DNA of 64,000 nt from Arthrobacter sp. PsM3 (GCF_030433895.1 NZ_JARUXE010000024.1:1-64000), one strand, 5' to 3'; shown: positions 8,640 through 19,017, counted from the first letter of the stretch. Numbers and translations: made by a program. Notes: generated by a model from the letters alone, not told the origin.

Positions 8640-9764
8640 GTGAAGTTCAGAGTCGAACGGGACGTCCTGGCAGAAGCCGTGACCTGGACCGCCCGGTCGT
8701 TGTCTCCGCGGCCGCCAGTACCCGTACTTTCCGGCCTGCTCCTCAAGGCTGAAGCCGGTACCGTCAGCCTCTCGAGCTTTGACTACGAGACGTCCGCCAG
8801 GCTCGAAATCCCCGCTGACATCACCACCGAAGGCACGATTCTGGTGTCGGGACGCCTGCTTGCTGACATCTGCCGCAGCCTGCCGTCCGCACCCGTCGAA
8901 ATCGAAACCGACGGCAACAAAGTCACCCTGAGCTGCCGTCGGAGCAGCTTCCACCTGGCCACCATGCCTGAAGCCGAATATCCGCCGCTGCCGTCACTGC
9001 CCCCGATCAGCGGCACGGTCCCGGGCGACGCGTTCGCCCAAGCTGTTTCCCAGGTGATCATCGCTGCCAGCAAGGACGACACCTTGCCGATCCTGACCGG
9101 CGTGCGGATGGAGATCGAGGACGACCTCATCACGCTGCTGGCCACCGACCGGTACCGCCTGGCCATGCGCGAAGTGCCGTGGAAGCCAGTCACACCCGGC
9201 ATCTCAACCAGCGCACTGGTGAAGGCAAAAACGCTCAACGAAGTGGCAAAGACCCTGGGCGGCAGCGGCGACATCCACCTTGCCCTCGCCGACGACGACA
9301 GCCGGCTCATTGGATTCGAAAGCGGCGGCCGCACCACCACCTCGCTGCTGGTGGATGGTGACTATCCCAAAATCCGCTCACTCTTCCCTGAATCCACCCC
9401 GATCCACGCGACCGTCCAGACCTCGGAGCTCGTCGAAGCTGTACGGCGCGTCTCACTCGTGGCGGAACGCAACACCCCGGTCCGGCTCGCCTTCACCCAG
9501 GGCCAGCTGCACCTCGACGCCGGAACCGGCGAGGATGCCCAGGCATCCGAAGAGCTGGAAGCCAACCTCACCGGCGAGGACATCACCGTCGCGTTCAACC
9601 CGCACTACCTGATCGAGGGACTGAGCGTCATTGAGACCAAGTTTGTGCGCTTCTCCTTCACCAGTGCGCCCAAACCGGCCATGATCACGGCCCAGAACGA
9701 CGCCGACGGCGAGGACCAGGGCGACTACCGCTACCTGGTCATGCCCGTCCGGCTGCCCAACTAG
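8640..9764 (+). CDS. dnaN: DNA polymerase III subunit beta (sliding clamp)
   Basis: The beta clamp encircles DNA and tethers polymerase III. The chosen start is GTG at 8640 (VKFRVERDVLAEAVTW), preceded by GAAAGGCGG 10-18 bases upstream. The product is 374 residues, as expected for three consecutive clamp folds. An in-frame ATG at 8547 would add 31 residues unlike the family. Conserved elements include the domain 1 segment LSPRPPVPVLSGLLL, YPPLPSLP, LATDRYRLAMRE and the C-terminal YRYLVMPVRLP. It is separated from gnd by a strong hairpin. Confidence 0.97.
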   Translation: MKFRVERDVLAEAVTWTARSLSPRPPVPVLSGLLLKAEAGTVSLSSFDYETSARLEIPADITTEGTILVSGRLLADICRSLPSAPVEIETDGNKVTLSCRRSSFHLATMPEAEYPPLPSLPPISGTVPGDAFAQAVSQVIIAASKDDTLPILTGVRMEIEDDLITLLATDRYRLAMREVPWKPVTPGISTSALVKAKTLNEVAKTLGGSGDIHLALADDDSRLIGFESGGRTTTSLLVDGDYPKIRSLFPESTPIHATVQTSELVEAVRRVSLVAERNTPVRLAFTQGQLHLDAGTGEDAQASEELEANLTGEDITVAFNPHYLIEGLSVIETKFVRFSFTSAPKPAMITAQNDADGEDQGDYRYLVMPVRLPN

Positions 9765-9773
9765 CTGACAGCA

Positions 9774-9803
9774 GGTGCCGGCCGGAGGACTCCGGCCGGC
9801 ACC
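9774..9803. terminator. 14-bp perfect GC-rich hairpin between dnaN and gnd
   Basis: The left arm 9774-9787 (GGTGCCGGCCGGAG) pairs perfectly with 9790-9803 across a two-base loop, starting 9 bases after the dnaN stop. There is no T-tract, so it is not a classical intrinsic terminator. It may instead attenuate transcription or protect the dnaN mRNA end. Confidence 0.6.
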
Positions 9804-9866
9804 AGCCGCCAGCCAGCTGGCGCCGGCACCACCCGAAACACTCCATCGCAGAAAAGAGTTCATACC

Positions 9867-10751
9867 GTGCACATCGGACTTATCGGCCTTGGAAAAATGG
9901 GTTTCAACATGCGCGAACGGCTGCGCAAGGGCGGCATCGAAGTCACCGGTTTTGATCGCAACCCGGATGTCACCGACGTCGCGAGTGTGGACGACCTCAT
10001 TGCCGCCCTGCCGGCACCGCGCCTGCTTTGGGTGATGGTCCCGTCCGGCGAGATCACTGATGCCGTGATCACCGAACTTGGGAACAAGCTCGACGCCGGC
10101 GACCTCGTGATCGACGGCGGCAACTCCCGGTATACCGAGGACCAGAAACACGGTGCCTCGCTGGCTGAAAAAGGCATCCGTTTCGCCGACTGCGGTGTTT
10201 CCGGCGGGGTCTGGGGCCTGCAAAACGGCTACGGCCTGATGGCCGGCGGGGACGCCGCGGATATTGAACACGCGATGCCCGTCTTCGATGTGCTCCGGCC
10301 GGAGGGCGACCGAGCCGACAGCTTCGTCCACGTGGGCGGGATCGGCGCGGGCCACTACGCCAAGATGGTCCACAACGGCATCGAATACGGACTGATGCAG
10401 GCCTATGCCGAGGGCTACGAACTCCTTGCCGCCAAAGACATTGTCACCGATCTTCCCGGAACATTCCGCGCCTGGCAGAAGGGAACCGTCGTGCGGTCCT
10501 GGCTGCTGGACCTCATGGTCAAGGCCCTCGACGAGGACCCCGGACTGGCATCGATTGACGACTACGTCGAGGATTCCGGTGAAGGCCGCTGGACCGTGGA
10601 AGAGGCAATCGCCAACGCCGTACCCGCCCCGGCCATCACGGCCGCCCTGTTTGCCCGCTTCTCCTCCCGCGAAGACAACTCGCCGGCGATGAAAATGGTT
10701 TCCGCGCTGCGCAACCAGTTCGGCGGACATGCGACCCGCCCGGCAAAATAG
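9867..10751 (+). CDS. gnd: 6-phosphogluconate dehydrogenase, decarboxylating (short NAD-type)
   Basis: Converts 6-phosphogluconate to ribulose 5-phosphate and CO2 in the pentose phosphate pathway. The 294-residue product is the short form, lacking the long C-terminal tail of E. coli Gnd; the short class usually prefers NAD. The N-terminus HIGLIGLGKMGFNMRERL is a Rossmann motif (GLGKMG). Further hallmarks are VIDGGNSRYTED, FADCGVSGGVWG and GHYAKMVHNGIEYG. The start is GTG at 9867. The gene sits between dnaN and recF, an insertion common in actinobacteria. Confidence 0.93.
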   Translation: MHIGLIGLGKMGFNMRERLRKGGIEVTGFDRNPDVTDVASVDDLIAALPAPRLLWVMVPSGEITDAVITELGNKLDAGDLVIDGGNSRYTEDQKHGASLAEKGIRFADCGVSGGVWGLQNGYGLMAGGDAADIEHAMPVFDVLRPEGDRADSFVHVGGIGAGHYAKMVHNGIEYGLMQAYAEGYELLAAKDIVTDLPGTFRAWQKGTVVRSWLLDLMVKALDEDPGLASIDDYVEDSGEGRWTVEEAIANAVPAPAITAALFARFSSREDNSPAMKMVSALRNQFGGHATRPAK

Positions 10752-10777
10752 TCCTGCCCTGAGATCCTGATCCCGGC

Positions 10778-11995
10778 GTGTACCTAGAACACCTCTCACT
10801 TACAGATTTCCGCAGCTACGCCCAGGTGGAACTGAGCCTTGAACCCGGCGTCACCGTGCTGGTCGGCTCGAACGGCATCGGCAAAACCAACCTGATGGAA
10901 GCCATCGGCTACCTGGCCACGCTCAGCTCGCACCGGGTCAGTTCGGACGCCCCGCTGCTGCGTTTCGGGACCGGACGGGCGATGATCCGCGCCAGACTGG
11001 TCCGCGGCGAGCAATCCACCGTGCTCGAACTCGAAATCAACAGCTCCCGTGCCAACCGCGCCCGGATCAACCGCAGCAATCCGGTCCGGGCCCGGGACAT
11101 CCTTGGCATCTGCCAGACCGTTCTGTTTGCCCCGGAGGACCTGGCCCTGGTCAAGGGCGATCCGTCCAGCCGGCGCCGCTTCCTGGACGAGCTCCTGGTC
11201 AGCCTCATCCCCAGGCACGCAGCCACCCGCAGCGACTACGACCGGGTGCTCAAGCAACGCAACGCCCTGCTGAAATCCGCCCGCGCCGGCAAATTCTCCA
11301 GCGGCCACGAGGCCACCCTGGATGTCTGGGACCAGCACATGGCCCGGGCCGGAGCCGAGCTCCTGCACGCGCGGCTTGAACTGGTGGAACGGCTCAGGCC
11401 CCACCTCAAGAACGCCTACGCGCAACTCACCGACGGGTCCAAAGATGCGGGCGCCATCTACCGCTCCACACTGCAGGGTGCATTGGAGGACGACGGCGCC
11501 GGCCCGGCTGCGGGCCCCGTCTCCGCCCGCGGCACGGAAAGCACCGGGCCGGCCGAGGACCTGCGCCTTCTCTCCGTCGACGAACTCACCGGACGCTACG
11601 TCCAGGCTTTCGCGGCGTCACGGCGCAAGGAACTGGACCGTGGGATCTCCCTCGTCGGTCCACACCGCGACGAACTCGAACTCGTCCTGGGCGCGGCCCC
11701 GGCGAAAGGCTACGCCTCGCACGGCGAAACCTGGTCCATGTGCCTGTCCCTGCGGCTGGCCTCGTACTATGTCATGCTCGATGATGCCCGCACGGGCGGG
11801 TCCGCCCCCATCCTGATCCTGGATGACGTCTTTGCCGAACTTGACGTCCAGCGGCGGCGTAAACTGGCCGCAATAGTATCCGGCGCCGAGCAGGTGCTTG
11901 TGACCGCCGCCGTCGAGGACGATATCCCGGCCGAACTGTCCGGGCGGCGGGTGAAGGTAATTCCGGGAGGAATCGATGAGCAGGAAAATCGATGA
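10778..11995 (+). CDS. recF: DNA replication and repair protein RecF
   Basis: RecF is an SMC-like ATPase that helps load RecA at single-strand gaps. The product is 405 residues from a GTG. It begins MYLEHLSLTDFRSYAQVEL, with Walker A GSNGIGKTNLMEAIGY at about 30-45. The C-terminal Walker B is ILILDDVFAELDVQRRRKL, and the mid-region contains GRYVQAFAASRRKELDRG and VGPHRDELEL. It overlaps the following DUF721 gene by four bases (ATGA). An Ala/Gly-rich insert near residues 240-258 is likely a flexible loop. Confidence 0.96.
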   Translation: MYLEHLSLTDFRSYAQVELSLEPGVTVLVGSNGIGKTNLMEAIGYLATLSSHRVSSDAPLLRFGTGRAMIRARLVRGEQSTVLELEINSSRANRARINRSNPVRARDILGICQTVLFAPEDLALVKGDPSSRRRFLDELLVSLIPRHAATRSDYDRVLKQRNALLKSARAGKFSSGHEATLDVWDQHMARAGAELLHARLELVERLRPHLKNAYAQLTDGSKDAGAIYRSTLQGALEDDGAGPAAGPVSARGTESTGPAEDLRLLSVDELTGRYVQAFAASRRKELDRGISLVGPHRDELELVLGAAPAKGYASHGETWSMCLSLRLASYYVMLDDARTGGSAPILILDDVFAELDVQRRRKLAAIVSGAEQVLVTAAVEDDIPAELSGRRVKVIPGGIDEQENR

Positions 11996-12555
11996 ATAAG
12001 GATACCGACGGCGGCCTGCAACCGGGCCGCGATCCGGACGACATCGACGCTGCCCAGTCGGCACTGAACAGGATGCGCGAGGCTGCCGCGTCCCGCGGCG
12101 AAATCCGGCGCAAGGCTCCGCCGCGGCCCGGCAGCACCCCGCCAAAAACAGGCCGCAGTTCCGGGGTCACCCGCGGTTTCGGACAATTCCATGGCACCGG
12201 CCGGGATCCGATGGGCCTCGGCAAGGTAGTGGGCCGCCTTGTGGCCGAGCGCGGCTGGAGTTCCCCCGTGGCCGTTGGCTCGGTTATGGCCGAGTGGGCG
12301 ACGCTCGTGGGACCGGAAATTTCCGCCCACTGCACCCCGGAGAGCTTCACCGACACCACCCTCCACGTCCGCTGTGATTCCACCGCCTGGGCCACGCAAC
12401 TGCGGCTGCTCAGCATCAGCCTGCTGGAGAAATTCCGCACCGAACTCGGTGACGGCGTCGTGACCAAAATCCAGGTCCTGGGACCCGCGGCCCCGAGCTG
12501 GCGGAAGGGTGGCCGGACCGTCAACGGCCGCGGCCCGCGGGACACCTACGGGTAG
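11992..12555 (+). CDS. DUF721 (DciA-like) family protein
   Basis: This 187-residue protein has a disordered, basic N-terminal half. A DUF721 domain follows at about residues 65-165, recognisable by MGLGKVVGRLVAERGW, MAEWATLVGPEISAHC, TLHVRCDSTAWATQLRLLS and LGDGVVTKIQVLGP. DUF721 proteins conserved beside recF/gyrB are related to DciA, a helicase loader/operator in bacteria lacking DnaC/DnaI. Helicase loading is therefore a reasonable inference but is not shown here. It overlaps recF by ATGA, implying coupled translation. Confidence 0.88.
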   Translation: MNKDTDGGLQPGRDPDDIDAAQSALNRMREAAASRGEIRRKAPPRPGSTPPKTGRSSGVTRGFGQFHGTGRDPMGLGKVVGRLVAERGWSSPVAVGSVMAEWATLVGPEISAHCTPESFTDTTLHVRCDSTAWATQLRLLSISLLEKFRTELGDGVVTKIQVLGPAAPSWRKGGRTVNGRGPRDTYG

Positions 12556-12968
12556 TTCCCGCACCTGCCGGAACACCAGATCTGAAGCACTCCTTGCAAA
12601 ACTCTTGAAAAATCCGCAAACGGCGTGTAGGGCGCCCATGCGCCCGGGAGTCGTATACGCACCCCAACCCGGTACTCCTGGAGCCTTGCAGGTGGAGTCT
12701 ATGGCCTCCCAGCGGCACTTTGCTTCCCGTTTAGGCCCCCGGAATGCGGGTTTAACCCCTATAACACGCTAGAATTGCGGTAGATAACTGGGCGCCGGTG
12801 AAACGTTGACTGAGTCCGTTTCCGACGCAATATCCGCGTGCGGTATACGGATCCTCAAGCCAGCAGCACATCCGGGGCCATCAGTGACGTGCCCGTTGGC
12901 AGTAGCTGTTTCCTCCGGGAAAGGGCAACGGCCGGCCTTTAGCGAAAAAAGAGGAGTCGAAAGCGCCT
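12556..12968. promoter_or_regulatory. gyrB upstream region
   Basis: This 413-bp gap holds the gyrB promoter. Candidate elements are TTGACT at 12806-12811 with an AT-rich segment about 18-19 bases downstream (AATATCC, 12829-12835), and TAGAAT at 12770-12775 with a weak -35. I cannot decide between them from sequence. Gyrase promoters are often controlled by supercoiling through -10 spacing. GAGGAG at 12951-12956 is the gyrB ribosome site. No gene was seen. Confidence 0.45.
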
Positions 12969-15053
12969 GTGGCTAACGACAATGCAGAGATCCCGGCAGT
13001 GGAACCAGTAATGGCTGTGGCGGCGGACACGCCGTCGGGAACAGCAACTGCCCACGGCTACGGCGCCAGCGACATCACGGTGCTCGAAGGCCTGGAAGCT
13101 GTCCGGAAACGTCCCGGCATGTACATCGGCTCCACGGGACCCCGTGGTTTGCACCACCTGGTCTATGAAGTCGTGGACAACTCGGTCGACGAGGCCCTGG
13201 CCGGGTACTGCACCCACATTGAAATTGTGCTGCAGGCCGATGGCGGGGTCAAAGTGGTCGACAACGGCCGCGGCATCCCGGTCGACATGCACCCGACGGA
13301 GCACAAGCCGACCGTGGAGGTCGTGATGACCATCCTGCACGCCGGCGGCAAGTTCGGCGGCGGCGGCTACGCCGTGTCCGGCGGACTGCACGGTGTGGGT
13401 ATCTCCGTCGTGAATGCGCTTTCGAGCCGCGTCGACACCGAGGTCCGCCGGCAGGGCCATGTCTGGCGGATGTCCTTCGCCGACGGCGGCAAGCCACAGG
13501 GCGGCCTGATCCAGGGCGAAGAAACCACCGAAACCGGCACCACCCAGACGTTCTACCCGGACGCCAGCATTTTCGAATCCACGGAATTCGATTTCGAAAC
13601 GCTCCGCGCCCGCTTCCAGCAGATGGCGTTCCTGAACAAGGGGCTGCGCATCACGCTGACCGATGAGAGGCGCGCCGCGGCGGAACCGTCCGAGGATGGG
13701 GACCTTGACCTCGACGCTGTCCCCACCGAAGGGGAAGTCCCGGCGGAGTTCCACACCGTGGTGTACCAGTACAACGACGGCCTGCTGGACTACGTGAAGC
13801 ACCTGAACTCCGGCAAGAAGGTCGACGTGGTCCACGAGGACGTCATCGCCTTCGAAACCGAGGACACCGAACGGCACATCGCTCTGGAAATGGCGATGCA
13901 GTGGACCAACGCGTACTCCGAGAGCGTCCACACCTACGCCAACACCATCAACACCCACGAGGGCGGCACCCACGAAGAGGGCTTCCGCGCCGCGATGACC
14001 TCGCTCATCAACCGCTATGCGCGGGAGAAGAGCATCATCAAGGAGAAGGATGACAACCTCACCGGTGACGACATCCGCGAAGGCCTGACCGCCGTCATTT
14101 CGGTCAAGCTGGCCGAACCGCAGTTCGAGGGCCAGACCAAGACCAAGCTCGGCAACTCCGAGGTTAAGGGCTTCGTCCAGCGCGTCGTCACGGATGGACT
14201 CGGCGACTGGCTGGAACGGAACCCCGGCCCGGCCCGCGACGTGATCCGCAAGGCCATCTCTGCCGCGCAGGCCCGGATGGCAGCGCGCAAGGCCCGCGAC
14301 AACGCGCGCCGCAAGAGCCCGCTGGAGTCCTTCGGCATGCCCGGCAAACTCTCCGATTGCTCTTCGAAGAACCCGGAGAAGTGCGAGGTCTACATTGTGG
14401 AGGGCGACTCCGCCGGCGGATCCGCCAAGCGCGGCCGCAACCCGGAGACCCAGGCCATTCTTCCGCTGCGCGGCAAGATCCTGAACGTGGAGCGTGCCCG
14501 GCTGGACAAGGCCCTGGGCAACGCTGAGGTCCAGTCCATGATCACGGCGTTCGGCACCGGGATCGGCGAGGACTTCGATCTGAGCAAACTGCGCTATCAC
14601 AAGATCGTCCTGATGGCCGATGCCGACGTCGACGGACAGCACATCACCACGCTGCTGATGACCTTGCTGTTCCGCTACATGCGCCCGCTGATCGAGAACG
14701 GTTATGTCTACCTCGCGCAGCCGCCGCTCTACCGGATCAAATGGTCCAACGCCCCGCACGACTACGTCTACAGCGACCGGGAACGGGATGCCCGGCTGCT
14801 TTCCGGCCAGGCGGCCGGCCGCCGCATCCCCAAGGACAACGGCATCCAGCGCTACAAGGGCCTCGGTGAAATGGACTACACCGAACTGTGGGACACCACC
14901 ATGGACCCCGACCACCGCACCCTGCTGCAAGTCACCATGGACGACGCCCTGGCCGCGGACCAGACCTTCTCCACCCTCATGGGCGAAGATGTCGAATCCC
15001 GCCGAAACTTCATTCAGCAGAACGCCAAGGACGTTCGGTTCCTCGATATCTAG
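12969..15053 (+). CDS. gyrB: DNA gyrase subunit B
   Basis: ATPase subunit of the A2B2 gyrase that introduces negative supercoils. The 694-residue product starts at GTG 12969. The GHKL ATPase includes [20 protein letters not shown] near residue 40, [13 protein letters not shown] and [14 protein letters not shown]. The TOPRIM domain has [20 protein letters not shown] and the DADVDGQHI metal site; the C-terminus shows [15 protein letters not shown] basic stretch ([19 protein letters not shown]) precedes TOPRIM. It lies 62 bp upstream of gyrA. Full length with no visible lesions. Confidence 0.98.
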   Translation: MANDNAEIPAVEPVMAVAADTPSGTATAHGYGASDITVLEGLEAVRKRPGMYIGSTGPRGLHHLVYEVVDNSVDEALAGYCTHIEIVLQADGGVKVVDNGRGIPVDMHPTEHKPTVEVVMTILHAGGKFGGGGYAVSGGLHGVGISVVNALSSRVDTEVRRQGHVWRMSFADGGKPQGGLIQGEETTETGTTQTFYPDASIFESTEFDFETLRARFQQMAFLNKGLRITLTDERRAAAEPSEDGDLDLDAVPTEGEVPAEFHTVVYQYNDGLLDYVKHLNSGKKVDVVHEDVIAFETEDTERHIALEMAMQWTNAYSESVHTYANTINTHEGGTHEEGFRAAMTSLINRYAREKSIIKEKDDNLTGDDIREGLTAVISVKLAEPQFEGQTKTKLGNSEVKGFVQRVVTDGLGDWLERNPGPARDVIRKAISAAQARMAARKARDNARRKSPLESFGMPGKLSDCSSKNPEKCEVYIVEGDSAGGSAKRGRNPETQAILPLRGKILNVERARLDKALGNAEVQSMITAFGTGIGEDFDLSKLRYHKIVLMADADVDGQHITTLLMTLLFRYMRPLIENGYVYLAQPPLYRIKWSNAPHDYVYSDRERDARLLSGQAAGRRIPKDNGIQRYKGLGEMDYTELWDTTMDPDHRTLLQVTMDDALAADQTFSTLMGEDVESRRNFIQQNAKDVRFLDI

Positions 15054-15115
15054 CGGTCGCCACGCGCCCTGAATATTCCCGGACTGATATATACCTGAAA
15101 CGGAAAATATAGACT

Positions 15116-17875
15116 ATGAGTGACGAAACACCAGAAGTTCCGGACGGACCGGCCGATGCTGAGCCTGTGATTGAGGGAACTGTCCTTGACACCGATGTCC
15201 TGACCGACCGTGTCGAGCAGGTGGACCTGCAGACGGAAATGCAGCGCTCCTACCTCGACTACGCGATGGCCGTCATTGTGGGACGCGCCCTTCCGGACGT
15301 CCGCGACGGGCTCAAGCCCGTCCACCGCCGGGTGCTCTATGCGATGTTCGACGGCGGCTACCGCCCGGAGCGGTCCTTCAACAAGTGCGCCCGCGTGGTC
15401 GGCGAAGTCATGGGCCAGTACCACCCGCATGGCGACACCGCCATCTACGATGCGCTGGTCCGCCTGATCCAGGACTGGACCATGCGCTACCCGCTGGCGC
15501 TGGGACAGGGCAACTTCGGCTCGCCGGGTAATGACGGTGCTGCAGCACCGCGGTACACGGAAACGAAAATGGCGCCGCTGGCCATGGAAATGGTCCGCGA
15601 TATCGACGAGGAAACGGTCGATTTCCAGGACAATTACGACGGCAAGAACCAGGAACCCACCATCCTGCCGGCGCGCTTTCCGAACCTCCTGGTCAACGGC
15701 TCCTCGGGCATCGCCGTCGGCATGGCCACCAATATCCCGCCGCACAACCTCCGGGAGGTCGCCGACGGCGTCCAGTGGTACCTGGCCAACCCGACCGCCA
15801 GCCGCGAGGAACTGCTTGAAGAGCTGATCGTCCGCATCAAGGGACCCGACTTCCCGACCGGGGCCACCATCCTGGGCCACAAGGGGATCGAGGACGCCTA
15901 CCGCACGGGCCGCGGCTCGATCACCATGCGCGCCGTGGTCAATGTGGAGGAACTCCAGGGCCGCACCTGTCTCGTGGTCACCGAGCTGCCGTACCAGGCC
16001 AACCCGGACAACCTGGCGATTAAGATTGCCGAGCTGGTCAAGGACGGCAAGATCTCGGGAATCGCCGACCTGCGCGATGAAACCTCGGGACGCACCGGCC
16101 AGCGCCTCGTAATCGTGCTCAAGCGCGACGCCGTCGCCAAGGTGGTGTTGAACAACCTCTACAAGCACACCCAGCTGCAGGACAACTTTGCCGCCAACAT
16201 GCTCGCGATCGTCGACGGCGTGCCCCGCACGTTGAGCCTGGATGCGTTCATCCGCCACTGGGTCACGCACCAGATGGACGTCATCGCCCGGCGGACCCGC
16301 TACCGCCTGCGCAAGGCCGAGGAGGAAGCGCACATCCTGCGCGCCCTCCTCAAAGCGCTCGACGCGCTCGACGAGGTCATCGCGCTGATCCGGGCGTCGA
16401 ACACCACCGAAGCTGCCCGCGACGGGCTGATGCAGCTCCTGGACATCGACGAACTCCAGGCGCGCGCCATCCTGGACATGCAGCTGCGCCGCCTTGCGGC
16501 CCTGGAACGCCAGAAGATCCAGGACCGCCACTCCGAACTCGAAGCCATGATCACCGAGTACAACTCGATCCTTGCTTCGGAGGAACGCCAGCGCGGGATC
16601 ATCAGCACCGAGCTGGCCGAAATCGTGGCCAAGCACGGCGATGAGCGCCGCACCAGGGTCTTGCTGGGCTTCGACGGCGACATGTCGATGGAGGACCTGA
16701 TCCCCGAGGAGGAAATGGTCGTCACGATCACCCGCGGCGGCTACGTCAAGCGCACCCGCAGTGACAACTACCGCTCGCAGCAGCGCGGCGGCAAGGGCAT
16801 CAAGGGCGCACAGCTGCGCGGCGACGACGTCGTCGAGCACTTCTTCGTCACCACGACCCACCACTGGCTGTTGTTCTTCACGAACCTGGGCCGGGTCTAC
16901 CGGGCGAAGGCATACGAACTCGTGGAGGCCGGACGCGACGCCAAGGGACAGCACGTCGCGAACCTGCTGGCCTTCCAGCCGGACGAGCACATCGCCCAGG
17001 TGCTGGACCTGCGGGATTACCAGCAGTCACCGTATCTGGTTCTGGCCACCAAGCGGGGCCTGGTGAAGAAGACCCGCCTTGAGGACTATGACACCAACCG
17101 CTCCGCAGGAGTCATCGCGATCAACCTGCGCGACGGGGACGAGCTGGTCTCCGCCCAGTTGGTCTCGGAGACGGATGACCTGATGCTCGTCTCCCGCATG
17201 GGGCAGTCCATCCGCTTCACCGCCACCGATGAGGCCCTGCGTCCGATGGGCCGGGCAACCTCCGGTGTCACCGGCATGAAGTTCCGCGAGGACGACGAGC
17301 TGCTGGCGGCCGACGTCGTCACCGACGGCTCTTTCGTGTTCATTGTCACCGAGGGTGGCTACGCCAAGCGCACCGCCGTGGAGGAATACCGGCTCCAGGG
17401 CCGTGGCGGCCTCGGCATCAAGGTCGGCAAGTACCAGGAGGAGCGCGGCCACCTCGTGGGCGCGCTGATTGTGCAGGAGGAGGACGAGGTCCTGGTGGTC
17501 ATGGAAGGCGGCAAGGTGGTCCGTTCCTCAGTGGCCGGAGTGCCGGCCAAGGGCCGCGATACCATGGGGGTCATCTTTGCCAAGCCGGACAAGAACGACC
17601 GCATCATCGAGGTGGCGCGCAACAGCGAACGCGGCCTCGAAACCGACGATTCGTCCGAAGGTGAAGATGCAGGACGAGATACGGGCGGGGACACGGGTGA
17701 AGATGCAGACGTGGCGGCCGAAAGTCAGTCATCCGCGCCGGATGACGTAACGTTGGCTGAAGATAGCGGATCACATGAGGGGTCCGCAGCGGAAGAATCA
17801 GCACCGGCCCCGGAGTCAGATGAGTCATCAGGCAATGCCGAGCTGGACGAAGACAACACCGGAGGTAACGAGTGA
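15116..17875 (+). CDS. gyrA: DNA gyrase subunit A
   Basis: Breakage-reunion subunit of gyrase. The 919-residue product carries the QRDR-type segment [19 protein letters not shown], the catalytic tyrosine in APRYTETKM and the GyrA-box [10 protein letters not shown] that starts the DNA-wrapping C-terminal domain. Beta-pinwheel blades follow up to about residue 835. The last ~80 residues form a Ser/Asp/Glu/Gly-rich acidic tail, longer than in many actinobacterial GyrAs. Its GTG-A overlap with the next gene suggests a gyrB-gyrA-DUF3566 transcript. The 62-bp gyrB-gyrA spacer is unusually AT-rich and the ribosome site is weak. Confidence 0.98.
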   Translation: MSDETPEVPDGPADAEPVIEGTVLDTDVLTDRVEQVDLQTEMQRSYLDYAMAVIVGRALPDVRDGLKPVHRRVLYAMFDGGYRPERSFNKCARVVGEVMGQYHPHGDTAIYDALVRLIQDWTMRYPLALGQGNFGSPGNDGAAAPRYTETKMAPLAMEMVRDIDEETVDFQDNYDGKNQEPTILPARFPNLLVNGSSGIAVGMATNIPPHNLREVADGVQWYLANPTASREELLEELIVRIKGPDFPTGATILGHKGIEDAYRTGRGSITMRAVVNVEELQGRTCLVVTELPYQANPDNLAIKIAELVKDGKISGIADLRDETSGRTGQRLVIVLKRDAVAKVVLNNLYKHTQLQDNFAANMLAIVDGVPRTLSLDAFIRHWVTHQMDVIARRTRYRLRKAEEEAHILRALLKALDALDEVIALIRASNTTEAARDGLMQLLDIDELQARAILDMQLRRLAALERQKIQDRHSELEAMITEYNSILASEERQRGIISTELAEIVAKHGDERRTRVLLGFDGDMSMEDLIPEEEMVVTITRGGYVKRTRSDNYRSQQRGGKGIKGAQLRGDDVVEHFFVTTTHHWLLFFTNLGRVYRAKAYELVEAGRDAKGQHVANLLAFQPDEHIAQVLDLRDYQQSPYLVLATKRGLVKKTRLEDYDTNRSAGVIAINLRDGDELVSAQLVSETDDLMLVSRMGQSIRFTATDEALRPMGRATSGVTGMKFREDDELLAADVVTDGSFVFIVTEGGYAKRTAVEEYRLQGRGGLGIKVGKYQEERGHLVGALIVQEEDEVLVVMEGGKVVRSSVAGVPAKGRDTMGVIFAKPDKNDRIIEVARNSERGLETDDSSEGEDAGRDTGGDTGEDADVAAESQSSAPDDVTLAEDSGSHEGSAAEESAPAPESDESSGNAELDEDNTGGNE

Positions 17876-18507
17876 GTAATTCCGACTCATATCCCAAGTC
17901 GAACAGCGGCGTTCCTGGCGGAGTGCGGCAGCCAGCCTCCGCGCCGCGGGTGAGCGCGCCGGCCCGTCCCGAGCAGCGCCCCGGAGTGCCCGGCAGCGTC
18001 AACGGATCGGTCCAGCGGCCAGCGGCACCCGGCCAGCGTCCCGTGCAGGGCCGCCCTGCGGTTCCGGGACAGCGTCCGGTGACGCCGGGACAGCGGACGG
18101 GCCAGAATACCGCCGGGCTGATCAAGCCGGCACCCAAGGCCAAGGTGCGCCGTGCCCGCCTGCTGGTGAGCAAGGTTGATCCCTGGTCCGTGCTGAAGAT
18201 GGCGTTCCTGCTGTCCGTAGCCCTGGGCATCGTGACGGTAGTGGCAGCGATCGTGCTCTGGACCGTTCTGGACCTGACTGGAATTTTCGACCAGGTCGAC
18301 GGCCTGCTCGGAACCCTGGCCGGCTCGGAAGGTGGTGGCTTCGAATTGAAGAAGGTCGCCTCGCTGGGACAGGTGGCATCCTTCGCCACCATCATCGCCG
18401 TTATCAACGTGGTCCTGCTGACGGCGCTGTCGATGCTCTCGGCGGTGCTGTACAACATCTCCGCCACCCTCGTGGGTGGCATCGGCGTCACCCTTACGGA
18501 CGACTAA
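17872..18507 (+). CDS. DUF3566 transmembrane protein
   Basis: Small actinobacterial membrane protein conserved directly downstream of gyrA (DUF3566). The 211 residues comprise a Pro/Gln/Arg-rich disordered N-terminus with repeated PGQRPV-like units (about residues 20-85) and the conserved start of the domain [19 protein letters not shown]. Two transmembrane helices follow (about 104-127 and 165-195). The GTG start overlaps the gyrA stop by four bases. Function is unknown, and I infer only membrane localisation and co-expression with gyrase. Confidence 0.9.
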   Translation: MSNSDSYPKSNSGVPGGVRQPASAPRVSAPARPEQRPGVPGSVNGSVQRPAAPGQRPVQGRPAVPGQRPVTPGQRTGQNTAGLIKPAPKAKVRRARLLVSKVDPWSVLKMAFLLSVALGIVTVVAAIVLWTVLDLTGIFDQVDGLLGTLAGSEGGGFELKKVASLGQVASFATIIAVINVVLLTALSMLSAVLYNISATLVGGIGVTLTDD

Positions 18508-18550
18508 AACCCTTAGTTTTCCCGGACTTTTCCCGGGGAAATGCCTCGAT

Positions 18551-18580
18551 TTGAGATCGGGCCGGGATGTGCTGTACAGT
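18551..18580 (+). promoter_or_regulatory. Candidate tRNA-Ile promoter
   Basis: TTGAGA at 18551-18556 and TACAGT at 18575-18580 are separated by 18 bases and lie 26 bases upstream of the tRNA-Ile gene. Both differ from the sigma-70 consensus by two bases or fewer. The spacing and placement support a housekeeping promoter, but no start site is visible from sequence alone. Confidence 0.6.
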
Positions 18581-18605
18581 CATATCTCGGCCCGATGAGG
18601 CATCG

Positions 18606-18679
18606 GGGCGTATAGCTCAGGCGGTTAGAGCGCTTCGCTGATAACGAAGAGGTCCCAGGTTCAAGTCCTGGTACGCCCA
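18606..18679 (+). tRNA. tRNA-Ile (GAT anticodon)
   Basis: A 74-base cloverleaf: acceptor GGGCGTA pairs with TACGCCC followed by discriminator A. The D-loop contains AGCTCAGGCGGTTAGAGC. The anticodon arm CTTCG-CTGATAA-CGAAG presents GAT, and the T-arm is CCAGG-TTCAAGT-CCTGG. CCA is not encoded. The position after gyrA matches the common actinobacterial gyrA-tRNA-Ile-tRNA-Ala order. Confidence 0.98.
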
Positions 18680-18749
18680 CGGAATCTGTACAGATTCAAG
18701 TGGAGGTTCGGTTGATATTTGGTTATCGCCGGACCGGAACGGGGTGCAT

Positions 18750-18866
18750 GTGAAGAAGTTGCTCGTTGTTGCAGCTACGATCGCAGGCGTCCTGCTCTAC
18801 AGGAAAGTGCAGGAATCCGAGGCCCGGAAAACGGTCTGGAGCGAATCAACCGATACGGTTGACTAG
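18750..18866 (+). CDS. DLW-39 family small protein
   Basis: A 38-residue ORF starting at GTG 18750 encodes VKKLLVVAATIAGVLLYRKV followed by QESEARKTVWSESTDTVD. It has a short hydrophobic N-terminal helix (about residues 4-17), a basic patch and an acidic tail with a W(S/A)E-T-D-V end. Length, composition and its place between tRNA-Ile and tRNA-Ala match the DLW-39 family of actinobacterial mini-proteins, of unknown function. Upstream GGACCGGAACGGGG offers only a weak ribosome site. Confidence 0.8.
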   Translation: MKKLLVVAATIAGVLLYRKVQESEARKTVWSESTDTVD

Positions 18867-18937
18867 CCCTGATTCCCGGTTCGGGAGCTGGAAAACGGCT
18901 CGCCGAACTAGGGTATGATTGCCGGGTTGCTTCTTAT

Positions 18938-19013
18938 GGGGGCATGGCGCAATTGGTAGCGCACCTGCTTTGCAAGCAGGGGGTTCGGGGTTCGAGTCCC
19001 CGTGCCTCCACCA
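18938..19013 (+). tRNA. tRNA-Ala (TGC anticodon), CCA encoded
   Basis: The cloverleaf has acceptor GGGGGCA pairing with TGCCTCC (one G-T pair) and discriminator A at 19010. Anticodon arm CCTGC-TTTGCAA-GCAGG presents TGC; the T-arm is CGGGG-TTCGAGT-CCCCG. The terminal CCA is genome-encoded at 19011-19013. TATGAT at 18914-18919 is a likely -10 element 18 bases upstream. Confidence 0.98.
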
Positions 19014-19017
19014 TAGG

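Noticed and set aside
12939..14930. Long minus-strand open frame antisense to gyrB
   Set aside because: It is a shadow of high GC third-position bias in gyrB, has no family similarity and no start signal. Similar antisense frames opposite gyrA, ureC, pxpB-pxpC and the biotin carboxylase were rejected for the same reason.
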